From the NCBI GenBank assembly GCA_016271365.2, contig CM057456.1:167293501-167357500 (forward strand): a DNA stretch of 64,000 bases, in the 5' to 3' direction. This DNA is from Neoceratodus forsteri (taxonomy: Eukaryota; Chordata; Ceratodontiformes; Ceratodontidae). A program made the translations under genes and the position numbers. Positions 1-10,469 of this stretch are shown piece by piece (position 1 is the first letter of the stretch; the number at the start of each line of letters is the position of its first letter). The notes beneath the pieces are model-generated. The model did no database searches. It was given only the letters and a program-made list of their open reading frames with translations, and was not told where the DNA came from.

Positions 1-590
1 GAGTGATGACATCACTTTTGTCTAGTTTGCTGCTTCAGCAGTTAAGTCCCTGATTGACTGAAGAAGCAGTTGCAGTTGCCAGTAAGAGCAATCTGTAAAG
101 CTTATTATTTTCCCTCAGAGTTTGTTACTAACCCATCTGGTTTGTGTTCAAATAGGTTAGCTTCAAATCTATCTTTCTGTTATCATAAAAAGTTGATCAT
201 TTGAGTTTCAGTACTGAACCGAAGTGATATGAATGAATGAATGTCTGTGAGAAATTACCTTGTCTGTATCACAGCTGTCAGTTCCTTCTCATTAAAACTC
301 TGCATTGATTTCTGGCTATATAACACAGGGCTGTTTAATAGATATAAAATAAGTCTAAATTTTGTTAATTCATAGAAGCAGTGTGTCTTTGACGTAACCT
401 CTATAAACAGGTTCATGTGAGAACAATTTTGTTTTCATGTCAGATTGAAAAATAGGTGTCTACTACACTCTATTTCAGGAACATGTACTGTATGAACTCA
501 TAAAATTCAGTTCTTTGAGGGGTTTTGTGTGAAAATACATTGTGTATGTGTATAACTAGAAATACTAAATGACATCCTGATGCCCCTGTC
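1..590. repeat. Left unique inverted-repeat arm of the foldback element
   Basis: This stretch aligns base for base, with scattered differences, to the reverse complement of 5140-5724. Shared blocks include TCATAAAAAGTTGATCATTT, the AACACAGGGCTGTTTAAT-like block and ACATGTACTGTATGAACTCA. It contains no ORF of note. It carries the outer end of the element and passes into the tandem array at about 580. Confidence 0.85.
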
Positions 591-1447
591 TCCTGCCCAA
601 CAGTTGAGGAAGCAGCACTCTGTTGCCCCCTTTCCACCATCCCACAAGTCTTCTGTATTCTGCCCCCAGATGAGGCTGTTGCACCCCACTGCCCATTGTC
701 TTCTCCACACAGTTAGGGCTGTTGCACCCTGCTGCCTCCTACACAAACAGTTGAGACTGCTGTACCCTGCTTCCCCCTCTCCCCCCACCTCCCCAGTTAG
801 GACAATGTACCCTGTTGCCCCCATTCCTGACTCCACAGTTGCAGCTGCTGTACCTGCTAAGCCCTTGAGTCATAGGTCCTCTGTCTTTACAGTTGGGACT
901 GTTGCACAATGCTGTCACAGGCCACCAGAGTTGGGGTATTTGCAGCTCCTGCCACCCACTTCCATTGCCCCAATTGGCAAGGCTGCTGCACCACATACAC
1001 CCTGTCCCACAGTCAGGGATGCTGTACCCTGATGCACCCCTGTGTTCTGCCACACAGTCGAGGCATCTGCACCATGCTGTCCTCTGTCTCTGCCATCACA
1101 TCCAAGGCTGCTGCACCCTGCACCTGTCTACACAGTCAAGGCTGCTGTAGCCTGCTGTGTCCTAGATCCCCATGCCTCCACAGTTAGGGCTACTTCTCCA
1201 TGCTGCCACTTGACATAAAATAGGGTAGGGCATGTGCTGCACCCTGTCCCTTGACACCACAGTTGGGACAGTTTCTCCCTGTTGCCCCCTGCCACCAGAG
1301 TTAGATCCTTTGCTACACCCTGCTGCCCATATCTCTTGTCCCAAACAGGTGTGTCTGCTGCACCCTGTTTCACAGTTTGAGCTACTGCACCCTGATGCCT
1401 CCCCTGTTTCCTGCCCAAACAGTTAGGGCTGCTATACCCTGCTACCA
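580..1447. repeat. Left tandem array of ~42-bp units
   Basis: About 20 degenerate units with a mean spacing near 42 bp run through this stretch. Their core reads CAGTTAGGGCTGCTGCACCC followed by TGCTGCCCCCTGTCTCCTGCC-like sequence. Cores can be seen near 596, 709, 749, 834, 889, 1010, 1055, 1130, 1170, 1257 and 1415. The array is part of the foldback arm and is mirrored at 4760-5160. Open frames across it on both strands arise because the period is close to a multiple of three; they show no conserved domain. Confidence 0.85.
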
Positions 1448-1539
1448 TCTTTTGTTCAGATAATATGCTTTATTAAATTTTCTAACAAGAAAATATACAA
1501 AAACAACCATAGCAAAATAGGAGGGAAAAATGCCATACA

Positions 1540-1724
1540 ACCAAGTGAACCAGGTGAATGCATGGGGCAGACATAAGGCGGTTCTGGTGGGGGGTAGGTA
1601 GAAGTAGGCTGTCGTTTACCTAGGATCGGCAACTTATCCTGTAGGTAGGGAAATGGGCAGACTAGGTGGGCCAAGTGGTCCATATCTGACATCAAAGTCT
1701 ATGTTTCTATGTTCTATTGCTGAA
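1540..1724 (+). mobile_element. CR1-type LINE 3' end fragment
   Basis: This stretch matches 59690-59856 and 49745-49853, and the reverse complement of 42242-42400. The shared string includes GACATAAGGCGGTTCTGGTG and ends with the TCTATGTTTCTATG octamer repeat typical of CR1 3' termini. It lies in plus orientation inside the minus-strand L1, separating that element's last 90 bp from the rest. It is non-coding here. Confidence 0.75.
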
Positions 1725-1959
1725 GAAAATAGCATGTAGGTGAGACAAACACAATTCCAAACACAAACAACACTCACCTTCCCCTCCCCACTCAGGGGAT
1801 AGAATCATATGAACCACCGGGGGCTCAACCTAATTCACAAATAGTCCTACTATCAATAAGCCCTACCTAGCTATTAAGGCCTCAAGGGACTGCCACCGGT
1901 CCCTATATAGCTTGAGTTTATTCAGATGGCTTACTATGTGCTTTCCCTCCTCCAAAGCC

Positions 1960-4665
1960 AGTGGAAGTTCTCAGTGCCACTCATGGAGCATTGGAAAAGA
2001 TTCATCCAACCAGTGGTGAAGAATAACTAGTTTGGCAGTTATCAAAATAAGAGCCATATGGCACTTACCAGTGCCAAACAACTCCTGTGGGAAAATACCC
2101 ACAAGATAGACCTGAGGGTTAAAGAAGGGATCCAACCCCAGACACAGGTCAAGAAAATTATGGATGGAAACACAGAAAGGGGCAACCTTAGGGCTATCCC
2201 ACAGAATATGTCTGAGGGAGCCCTCCCCAGTCCCACATCTCGTACACTCTGCTGAGGGTCCACATCCCATCTTATACAGCTTCTGCAGGGTGTAATACAT
2301 TTTATGCAGTACACAAAATTGCATGAGGCAGTATTTATCCTATTTAATCAATTTAAATACCTGACCCCATATCCGTTGCCAATTCTGGGGAGGAAGGTGT
2401 AAATCCAGAGAGTGTTACCAATAAACGTAAATAACCTGTAAGTGGTCTGGGTCATTCGATTGGAAACTGGCATAGAATTTAGAGATGGAATGTGGCTGCT
2501 CCACCAGATTTAGATAATCTGAGAGAAGAGGATGCATTTAGGAATTGATGTTCGACAATCCCAAAAAACTCGTGATCAGATGAGACAATTGAATATGTTT
2601 AAAAGGATGATAAACCGGGATGAAATACTGCTGTTGTATTACTTGAGCAGGGGCAATCTTGCCATTAAGGAATAAAGACCCCAAAGAAGCATGCCAAAGT
2701 GGAGGGCAAAAGATAGGAGGAATGGGCCATCCTGAAATGCGGATATTTGGGTTATCGACCAATGGATGGGATGGCTCTTAGACCAGTCAATCTTCACATA
2801 TGAGCCAATCTGCTTCAAAGCTTTAAGGGACCACATTAGCAGAGTATTGCACAGTGATGAAGGAAGAGAAGAAAGTGGGACACAGAGGAGGTTAGGAAGT
2901 TGTAAACCATGTTTCAGGCACCACTGGGCTTCCAGAGTTAGCCACAGAGGGGCATAGGTCTCATTCTGGGTGGTGTCAGAAGAGTGAGGCCATTAAAAAA
3001 TCTTGCAGCTGTGAAGAGTGCAGTAATAGGGGAAAAACTCAGACAACCAGAGACCCCTCTGTCTTTGGAGAGCGTCAATTTATAGTAAGCCTGTCGGGGA
3101 GCTCCACTTTTCCATAAGAATTCTGAAAGAAGATTCTGAATTCAAAGAAACCAGACTTTAGGGAGTAAAGGGACAATCATTCCCAAAAGGTATGAGATCC
3201 TGGGCAAAATATTCATTTTAATGGTGCTAACTCTTCCCCAAAGAGATGGAGGGAGAGCTGACCATCTGCACAAATCTGCCTTAATCGATGAAAGTATGGG
3301 TGAGAAATTCCTATCCACCAGCTCTGACAGAGAGACCGATAAAGCTGAATGCCCAGATAAGTAAGATCAGTGGTCACCCAACAAAGACCCAAGTCCAAAA
3401 CATGCTGTTTAGAAATGTGGACATTCAAGGGAAGGACCTGAGTTTTATCAGTGTTGAGCTAGTAGCTCACCACTAACAAGAACAGATGACTGTCCTCTAG
3501 GGCCACTGGAAATGATGTAACCGGGGATTCCACATGCAGAAGGAGGTCGTCAGCATAAGCCAATAGTGAATACCGGGAACCACCAACCAGAATGCCCATA
3601 ACTGCCAGGTTACCTTTAAGTTTATGAAGGAGTAGTTCTAAGTATAAGTTGAATAGAAAGGGGGAGAGAGGACACACCTGCCTTGTGCCCTGTTCAAGTG
3701 ACACTGGAGCCAAAAGGACCCTATTACAACAAATTCTTCCAGTCAGATTCTGATAAAGTATCCATACCCAGTTACAAAAAACCTCCGGGATCCCAAACTT
3801 CTGAAAAGTAGCAAATAGGAATGCCCAAGAGACCCTGTCAAAGGCTTTATCCGTGTCTAGGGAGGCCAACACAGCAGGTGTATTGCTCTCCACAGACATG
3901 GAAACTAGATGGAGAATTTTGCTAAGATGGTCACTGGAGTGTTGCAGTTATGAACCCCACCTGATCAGGAGATATTAGGTGGTCCCAAACCTGAAGTAGC
4001 TGGTTAGCCAGAACCTTGGATAATGCCTTCAAGTCAGTATTAAGGAGAGGAAGATAGGATGGCAGCTAATAGGGAAGAGAGCATTCTTTCCAGGTTCAAG
4101 GATCAAGGAGATCCAGGCCTGAGTGAGGGAAGAGTCAGTTAAACCAGAAGTGGGAAGATAATTGAATAGACGAATCAACAGAGGGGCAAGAGTATCCACA
4201 AAAGTGTAATAAAATGAGTTGAGAAAGCCATCAGGGCCCAGAGCTTTCTCTGGTGGGAGATGCTCCATTACCAGGCGAATGTCCTGCAATGTAATAGGGG
4301 CTTTTAGAAAGTTTTGTTGTTGAGTAGATAAAGTAGGCAGGGTGAAAGGGGCAAGATATTCTTCTATCTGCTCACATGAAAGTAAAGATAAGGGATCTTG
4401 GCTATATAAAAAACTATAAAATGAATAAAAAGCACCCACAATGTCCCTAGGGTGGGTAAGGATGGGGCCCATAGAATCAGACTGCAGGCTGTGAATAGTC
4501 TTGAGGGAATCAACATGTTTTAGCCAAAGAGTGAGACATCTCCCGCCTCTATCACCTGCCTCCAGATACCGTATTTTTGTTCACTAGAATACAAGGTCTG
4601 CCTTCTCAGACAGCAGCCCATAATACTGAGCTCTGAGATCATGCAACTGTGCCCAGGATGTTGAA
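1960..4665 (-). pseudogene. L1/Tx1-like ORF2 (reverse transcriptase), broken
   Basis: Reading downward on the minus strand, the fragments follow normal L1 ORF2 order. First comes a linker helix ending in a TK..YLEAGDR motif. The RT finger block follows at 4029-4472 with KALGPDGF, then the palm at 3459-3899 with LDTDKAFDRVSW, CPLSPFLFNLYLE and the catalytic LAYADDLLLH. The thumb lies at 3213-3428, and a C-terminal segment at 1971-2324 carries the Cys-rich pattern C..C......RHILWDSP. Stops and frameshifts separate the pieces, so no functional protein is possible. L1-clade RTs drive target-primed reverse transcription; this copy is dead. Clade placement within L1/Tx1 is by motif only. Confidence 0.85.
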
Positions 4666-4680
4666 TCTGACCCTGCTACC

Positions 4681-4760
4681 CTCTGTCCCCCACCCTATAA
4701 CACAAGATGAAAGTGTTTTTTTCTTTTGAACAATTTGGGCAGTGTACCAAAGGATCTGAC
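4681..4760. repeat. Centre of the foldback element
   Basis: After the second copy of the L1 target duplication, the left-oriented array ends around 4705. The mirrored right-oriented units begin by about 4760. The AT-rich spacer between, with a T run near 4717-4730, would form the loop of the foldback. Confidence 0.6.
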
Positions 4761-5160
4761 ACTGATGGCAGGAAGCAGCATGGTGCAACAATCCTAACTG
4801 TGGAGGCAAGAGGCTCAGTGGTGAGCAGGGGACATAGGACAGCATAGTGCAGAAGCTCTGACTGTGGTGCAGGACACAGTGGGGTATTAGGGTACAACAG
4901 CACTTACTGTGAGATGGAGTGCATGTGATGCAGCTGCCATACCCATTTGGGGAAATGGAAGTGGGTAGCAGGGTTCAGCAAAAAACCCACCTTTGGTGGA
5001 CAGGGGAAGCATAGTGCAGCAGCCCCAACTGTGGAGGCAGAGACCCTGGGACTGTAGGGCTTAGCAGAGCACAGTAGCCCTGTCTGCAGAGACAGAAATA
5101 GGGGGCAACAGGGTGCATTGGCCCTGACTGTGGGGGCAGGAGACAGGGGCATCAAGATGC
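4760..5160. repeat. Right tandem array of ~42-bp units (mirror of left array)
   Basis: These units read as the reverse complement of those at 580-1447, for example GGCAACAGGGTGCATTGGCC near 5107. The array is shorter than the left one (about 9-10 units against about 20), so the arms differ by array length. It joins the unique right arm at about 5150. Confidence 0.85.
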
Positions 5161-5724
5161 CATATAGTATTTCAAGTTATACACATACAAGATGTATTTT
5201 CACATGGAAGCCCTCAAAGAATTGAATGTTATGAGTTCATACAGTACATGTTCCTAAATTGTGTGGCAAACACCTATTTGTCAATCTGACATGAAAACAA
5301 AATTCTTCTCACATGAACCTGTTTATGGAAGCTACATCAAAGACACACTGCCTCTATGAATTAACAAACTTTAGATTTATTTTATATCCATTAAAAAGCC
5401 CTGTGTTATATAGCCAGAAAATAATGCAGAGTTTTGATGAAAAGGAACTGACAACTGTTATACAGACAACGTAATTTCTCATAGACATTCACTCATACCA
5501 CTTCAGTTCAGCACTGAAACTTAAATGATCAACTTTTTATGAGAACAGAATGATAGATTTCAAGCTAATCTATCTAAACACAAACCATATGGGTTAGTAA
5601 CAGACTTTGAGTGAAAACAATTACCTCTACAGACTGCTCTAACTGGGAACTGCAACAGCTTCTTCAGTCAGTCTGGGACTTAATTGCTGAAGCAAAAGGC
5701 TAGACCAAAATGATGTCATCACTC
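5150..5724. repeat. Right unique inverted-repeat arm of the foldback element
   Basis: This is the reverse complement of 1-590 with modest divergence, ending in TGATGTCATCACTC at 5711-5724. The two arms differ by small substitutions and indels, suggesting an old insertion or independent drift of the arms. Confidence 0.85.
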
Positions 5725-5919
5725 ACTGATAGGGAAATAAATATATTCACTGTTTTCAGTTACTACAGAGCACATTAACAGATGCTGCTTTAAAGAACAC
5801 CACAAAACCAAATAGCATGATAGTTTTAGAAAACACTAATCATGACACAGGGACTTGAATTCCAGTGAATTCAAGCTTTTCTTAAATATATGGCATTTGC
5901 TCTTTAAGTCTTACTTTTT

Positions 5920-8900
5920 CACTGGATCATAGGTCAGATAATATCTGGAAACTAAACAACCAAATATTAAAAGAAGAAGAAATTTGTACTAGGATTAAAT
6001 CACAAATATGCCTATTCATTAATATGAATCCTGGCTCTGTGGATTGCATTGGTCAAGAATGGTCAACATTTAAGTATTTTATCAGCAGAGAGTTATTTTG
6101 GCTTGCTGCAAATAAGAAATGTAATCACATCTTAAAGACTAATTCATTGTTAGATAAGATTAGAAGGTTGGAATATCACTTAAACTCTTCTACACCAGAT
6201 TCAATTAGGTTACAATTATCCACCCTCAGAGACCAATATGATGAGTCACTTTATGATACAGCACAATATGCCATTTTTAAAAAGCAATCTATGTACATTG
6301 ACCAAGGAGTGAAAGCAGGATGCCTAATGGCAATGAGGCTTAGGAAAAAAAAATCTTCAATACTTATTCCATCGATAGCATTTGAAACTGACAGGACAAT
6401 TAAGACCAATTCTGGAGAAATTAATCAGGAACTTGAACACTTTTACCAAAAATGATATGCCCCTCTATTAGACTCACCTTCTTTATTAGAAATACAGTGA
6501 TATTTGGATGGCATAAACTTACCTGCATTGAATATTGATCAGCAAAAGGAGTTATCTAAACCTATTTCATGTCTGGAGATTGCAGATGTGATTACAAATT
6601 TAGCCCAGGATAAAGCACCAGGTCCTGACAGTCTGTCTGCTAATTTCTATAGGATTTTTGCTGAAGAGCTTGTTCCCCTGCTATTCTGATTTACTCTCAT
6701 ATCTATGAATGTGGCATTTCTGACTCTACCTTGTTAGAATCCATGATTATTTTACTACCTAAACCAGATAAACCTCTAGATCAACTAGGTAACTACAGAC
6801 CAATTTCTTTAATTAACTATGATATTAAAATACTTACTAAAATGTTAGTGACTTGGATTAGCAAGGTATGGGCTACGTTAATTTGTAGAGAAGTAGTTGA
6901 TTTTATGCCCACTAGGTTATCCTCAGATAATGTTCGTAAAATGCTACACATTTTCTCTGCGTCTGGAGACCTCAGTGTCCCAGTTACGCTGTTGTCCCTA
7001 GACTTGGAGAAAGCTTTTGATTAAGTTAGTTTGGCTTTCTTTTTTCCACCCTCTCTAAATTTAAGTTTCCAGATACTTTTCTTATGTGGATTAAACTTTT
7101 ATACTCATTTCCAAGTGCTGGAATTTATTCTAATGGTGTGCTTTCTTCTCCAATTCAATTACATTGCAGTACTGTGCAGGGTTGTCCACTTTCCCCTTTG
7201 TTATTTAACCTTTATTTGGAACCTTTGCTTTATAAATAAAAAAATAATCCTCATATTTCTTGAGTAACGGTATTGGGTATTTCCATGATGTTATCTGCTT
7301 ATGCGGATTATATCTTGTTACATATTACCAACACAACTAGGTCTCTTCCTGCTGTGTTTAATACCATTTCATAATGTAGCTGTTTTTGCTAATTACAAAC
7401 TTAAAATAGACAAATCTGCAGTTATGCCATTGAATGCTGGTGTTTTTAAATCTGATGTAGTCAAATTAGGTCTGTCCTGGTCACCTACCAAAATTAAATA
7501 TCTAGGGTTAAATATTTCTAAAAATGAGACACAACTTAAAGAAATAAATTTGGATGACCTAATAATAAAAATTAAACAGGACCTGGATAGATGGAATGCG
7601 CTTCCAATGACATTATGGGGTAGGATTAGCTTAATTAAAATGAGCATCCTTTCTCATCTTTTTTATCCTTTAAATATGCTTAATTTGTTTATCCTCTTGT
7701 CTTGTTTTCAGAAACTTCATGCGATTATCTCTTCATTTATATGATTAAACAAATGTCCCAGAAGTACATATCATAGATTAGCTGTGTCTAGGAAACATTG
7801 AGGTCTTAAATTACCTAACTTTGCTTTATATTATTTTGCTAGTCATCAGAGTAAATATTTAAAATGGTTTTATCATAAACATGATTGTAATCCCCAGTCT
7901 TATACATCTATCTGGTTAGACCTTGAAATTGGAGTAATGGTGAAATTGGGAATTTCCCCAATAATGATGCTCTATATACTAATTAAAAATGTATCTAAAG
8001 TATTACATTATTCAGTATTGGGTACTTCCCTTAAGGTACATGTTCAACTGGGTAAGGTATTAAAGTACACTTTTGATCAGGATATTTCACAACCAGTTTT
8101 TGGAAATTCCAACTTTAAGGTGGATCGTAAAACTATTTCTAGTGATTGGCTCCCTCAGTTGACCGAGGTTAAGGTAGATTCACTGCTTAAGGAGGGTTAC
8201 TTTAAATCTCTCCAGGACATTAGGAATGTTCTTCACTTGGATACTAAACTATATTCTAGATTATTTGTTTTAAAGTGACTTCTATTGGACCATTTTGGAC
8301 CTGGTCCACTGCGTGTGGACCATAGTGAATTTATAGTTTCAGTGACTAAAGTTGCTTTTCAACTGCATTCAGCTTCTAAATTATACAAGTTAATTTCTGT
8401 ACATACAGTATGTATCCTGATATGAGTGGTGCTTGTCAATACTGGTTGGATGTTCTTTTTTTTTTGTTTTAGTTTTTGTTGACTGGGTAAGTGCACCAGA
8501 CAAATCCTGCCTATTTTCAGGCACAACCCAGGGGAGGGGGATACAGATGAATGCCAACTGACCTTGAACCAGATTAAGCTGTTGGTGGTATTTTTAGTGA
8601 ATGGCACAGTTCCTCAAACGGAAATTTAATTGGGACCATATATGGCAAGATTCATACACTTATAGTAATAGTGATAGATTAAGGTTAACACAGTTTAATG
8701 TATTGCATATTATATATTATACTCCCCAAAAACTCTCTAAGTTAGGCATTTCACAGTGATGTTTTATATTTAGTGTATCAGTTGGTTCCCTTTTGCATGT
8801 TTTTGGGAATGTAATAAGGTATCTTCATACTGGAGAGATATTCGGACTTATTTGAATCCTTCTTTGACCAAACCCTCAGTTGTTCACTCCAGAGATTTTT

Positions 8901-8930
8901 GTATTTTGTGATTACAGCAGGATCTTAGAA
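5920..8930 (+). pseudogene. L1/Tx1-like ORF2 (reverse transcriptase), broken
   Basis: Pieces in order are: a linker starting with NIWKLNNQILKEEE (about 5940) that runs on through 6024-6455; the RT finger block KAPGPDSLSANFYRIF (6504-6689); PKPDKPLDQLGNYRPISLIN (6731-7024) and LDLEKAFD; GCPLSPLLFNLYLEPL at about 7180; and the catalytic box near 7296, which reads SAYADYILLH, so the second Asp is Tyr. The thumb follows at 7301-7744. C-terminal sequence at 7937-8278 and 8610-8760 includes HIIYYTPQKLSKLG. The YADY change and many stops show it is inactive. A nearly identical layout is seen on the minus strand at 1960-4665. Confidence 0.85.
8452..8606 (-). repeat. A-tailed dispersed repeat (SINE-like), copy 1
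   Basis: On the minus strand this about 150-bp block ends in an A-rich tail (the T run at 8455-8466 on plus). A second copy lies at 56820-56985, also minus and also A-tailed (AAATAAATAAATAG type). Shared blocks include AACAGCTTAATCTGGTTCAA and AAAATAGGCAG. The GGTTCAAGGTC string resembles a pol III box B, but no clear box A was found. It interrupts the L1 ORF2 C-terminus. A SINE is the likeliest reading, but this is not proven. Confidence 0.55.
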
Positions 8931-9318
8931 AAAAAAAGTCATAAATATTACATGGCCACAATTTCTATGTCAGTTAAATGAGTAGTATTATTACACTGGA
9001 AATATTAAGAAAAAATATATTTCCAGTAGTGGCTTAATGAGATTTTATTTAATTTAAGACTGGAAAGAATGATCATGAGCACACACAATAAAAGCAATAT
9101 TTATTTGGAGTGATAGTCTAAATTACATAGTGATCTAGTAGCTTAAGGTATTGGCACGGGCTCCTTATCTCAAATGTTTCCCTATTCTGTTTCTCTGTTT
9201 TTTTTATGCCTTTTTGGTTTTAGTGCACCATGTATATTAGTTATATGTAGTTGTATTGTTTGTTTCTTTTTATGCATCAAAACAAATAAATATTTAAAAA
9301 TTAAAAAAAAAAATGTAA

Positions 9319-9364
9319 CCATGGGATACTATATCCTCTAGCTAGAAAGTGTCTGGCCACTGGA
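9319..9364. repeat. Left arm of 46-bp inverted repeat
   Basis: The sequence from TGGGATACTATATCCTCTAG onward to GGCCACTGG is repeated in inverse orientation at 10424-10469 with few mismatches. The pair encloses the LINE 3' fragment at 9370-10304. It could be the terminal repeats of a small DNA transposon that received the LINE fragment. Confidence 0.75.
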
Positions 9365-9369
9365 GAATT

Positions 9370-10304
9370 TAAATATGTCCATATAGGCCTATTGTATTGG
9401 CACAAGGATTGCCTACCTCTGGAAGCCCTTAATCTGGCTGTCACCTCCTCAATCCTCTCCTTAGTCGATTATGGGCTCATCATCTACTCAGCTGCTGACC
9501 ACACAGCCCTTAACAAAATCCACCTGGCCATAAACAAAGTGTGCAGACTCCTCTCCGGGACAGACAAGTGTACCCATACTTGTACCCTATATGCCCTGAC
9601 AAATCTCCTCACCCTGGATGAAAGGCTATTTTATCAAACACGTCTCCTCCAAAGAAAATACACCTGGTGCTTACTCCCTTGGGGGTTTTGGCCTCTCTCC
9701 TATCCTCCCACACCTCAGTGAACACCCGCACTGCCAACTGACAAGTGTGGTCCATCTTGAGGGTTAGAACCTCCTTAGCCCAAAGGTCATTCCCACACAG
9801 GGTCCCAGTCTGGTAAAACAAACTCCCCTCTGAAGTCTCCTCCATCTCCAAATTAGGACCTTTCAAGTCAGCCCTCAAAGAGCACACACTTGCTTCATGG
9901 CACTGCCAATGTATCAGCTAGTGCTTGGTCATCTATCTATCATCTTACAGGACCACCCCACCACTGAGCTCCCACTGATAGGACTACCAAACATTACCTA
10001 TTAACAATGCCTCCTTTGGCTGCACTAACAAGATATCTGTCTGATTCTCTACTTCACTGTAAATATCAAACCTGTTTCTCCTTCCCTCTACCAGCAAACT
10101 TATTGTTCTCTTGAAAACTGTAAAATACAGCTCTCGGTGATCTTGATTCTGCAATATTGTATAAATGAAAAAATTGTAACCTTTAGCTGCCATTCTATGT
10201 CTATATGTATTCAGTGTTTGTATTTGTTTTTTCTGATGCAGAGCCTTTGTAAATGAGTCCCTGACTCAAAGGTTGCAATCCTAAAGTCTGTTAAATAAAT
10301 AAAT
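9370..10304 (+). mobile_element. LINE 3' fragment with AAATAAATAAATAA tail
   Basis: A plus-strand frame at 9392-9721 (109 codons) encodes a reverse-transcriptase C-terminal segment with LVDYGLIIYSAADHTALNKI and VCRLLSGT, as seen after the RT thumb in L2/CR1/Jockey-group LINEs. Non-coding 3' sequence follows, with CTAAAGTCTGTTAAATAAAT at the end. Only the last 0.9 kb is present, which is usual for 5'-truncated LINEs. The exact clade is not resolved. Confidence 0.6.
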
Positions 10305-10423
10305 AATCTCCCCTACTGTACATAAAAGATCATTCCAATTAAATTATGTGGGGATGATAATTAGAAAATTAGACCAGAGTTTCTGAGCATAAAAGTTGCA
10401 TAAGGAGAGGTGATTTCAACTCA

Positions 10424-10469
10424 CTAGTGGCAAGACACTTTCTAGATAGAGGATATAGTATCCCACAGT
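10424..10469. repeat. Right arm of 46-bp inverted repeat
   Basis: This is the reverse complement of 9319-9364, including CTAGATAGAGGATATAGTAT. The arms lie 1.06 kb apart. About 120 bp separates the LINE tail from this arm. Confidence 0.75.

Larger units (their letters stand above)
1448..4669 (-). mobile_element. 5'-truncated L1/Tx1-type LINE inserted in the foldback array
   Basis: The insertion is bounded by an 11-bp direct repeat, ACCCTGCTACC, at 1437-1447 and 4670-4680. The left array continues in phase after the second copy, so this is a real target-site duplication. The element reads on the minus strand. Its 3' end (AATAAAG-containing) lies near 1455-1530, and its 5' truncation lies at 4669 within the linker between endonuclease and reverse transcriptase. 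It is itself interrupted by a CR1 3' end at 1540-1724. Confidence 0.8.
1..5724. mobile_element. Long foldback (terminal inverted repeat) element, split by an L1
   Basis: Bases 1-590 match the reverse complement of roughly 5140-5724 almost throughout. The match starts with the near-palindrome TGATGACATCA at the outer end. Inside each unique arm lies an array of about 42-bp units, also in mirror orientation. With the L1 at 1448-4669 removed, the element would be about 2.5 kb with arms of more than 1 kb and a centre near 4690-4760. No transposase ORF is seen. The outer left end may lie before base 1, because the mirrored right end stops exactly opposite base 1, so a target duplication cannot be read. 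This architecture is known from Foldback-type non-autonomous DNA transposons; the superfamily is not assigned. Confidence 0.85.
5850..9313 (+). mobile_element. 5'-truncated L1/Tx1-type LINE, plus strand
   Basis: The body encodes an L1-like ORF2 from the endonuclease/RT linker to the C-terminus and ends in an A-rich tail (AATAAATATTTAAAAATTA then eleven A) at about 9285-9313. It begins about 130 bp after the foldback element. The 5' boundary is only approximate, because coding homology is clear from about 5920. A short A-tailed repeat in minus orientation interrupts it at 8452-8606. Confidence 0.8.

Noticed and set aside
580..1448. Overlapping open frames on both strands across the 42-bp array, and the idea of a CRISPR-like array.
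   Set aside because: The frames exist because the unit length is near a multiple of three; translations are repetitive with no domain. Units are contiguous and degenerate with no unique spacers, and the context is eukaryotic.
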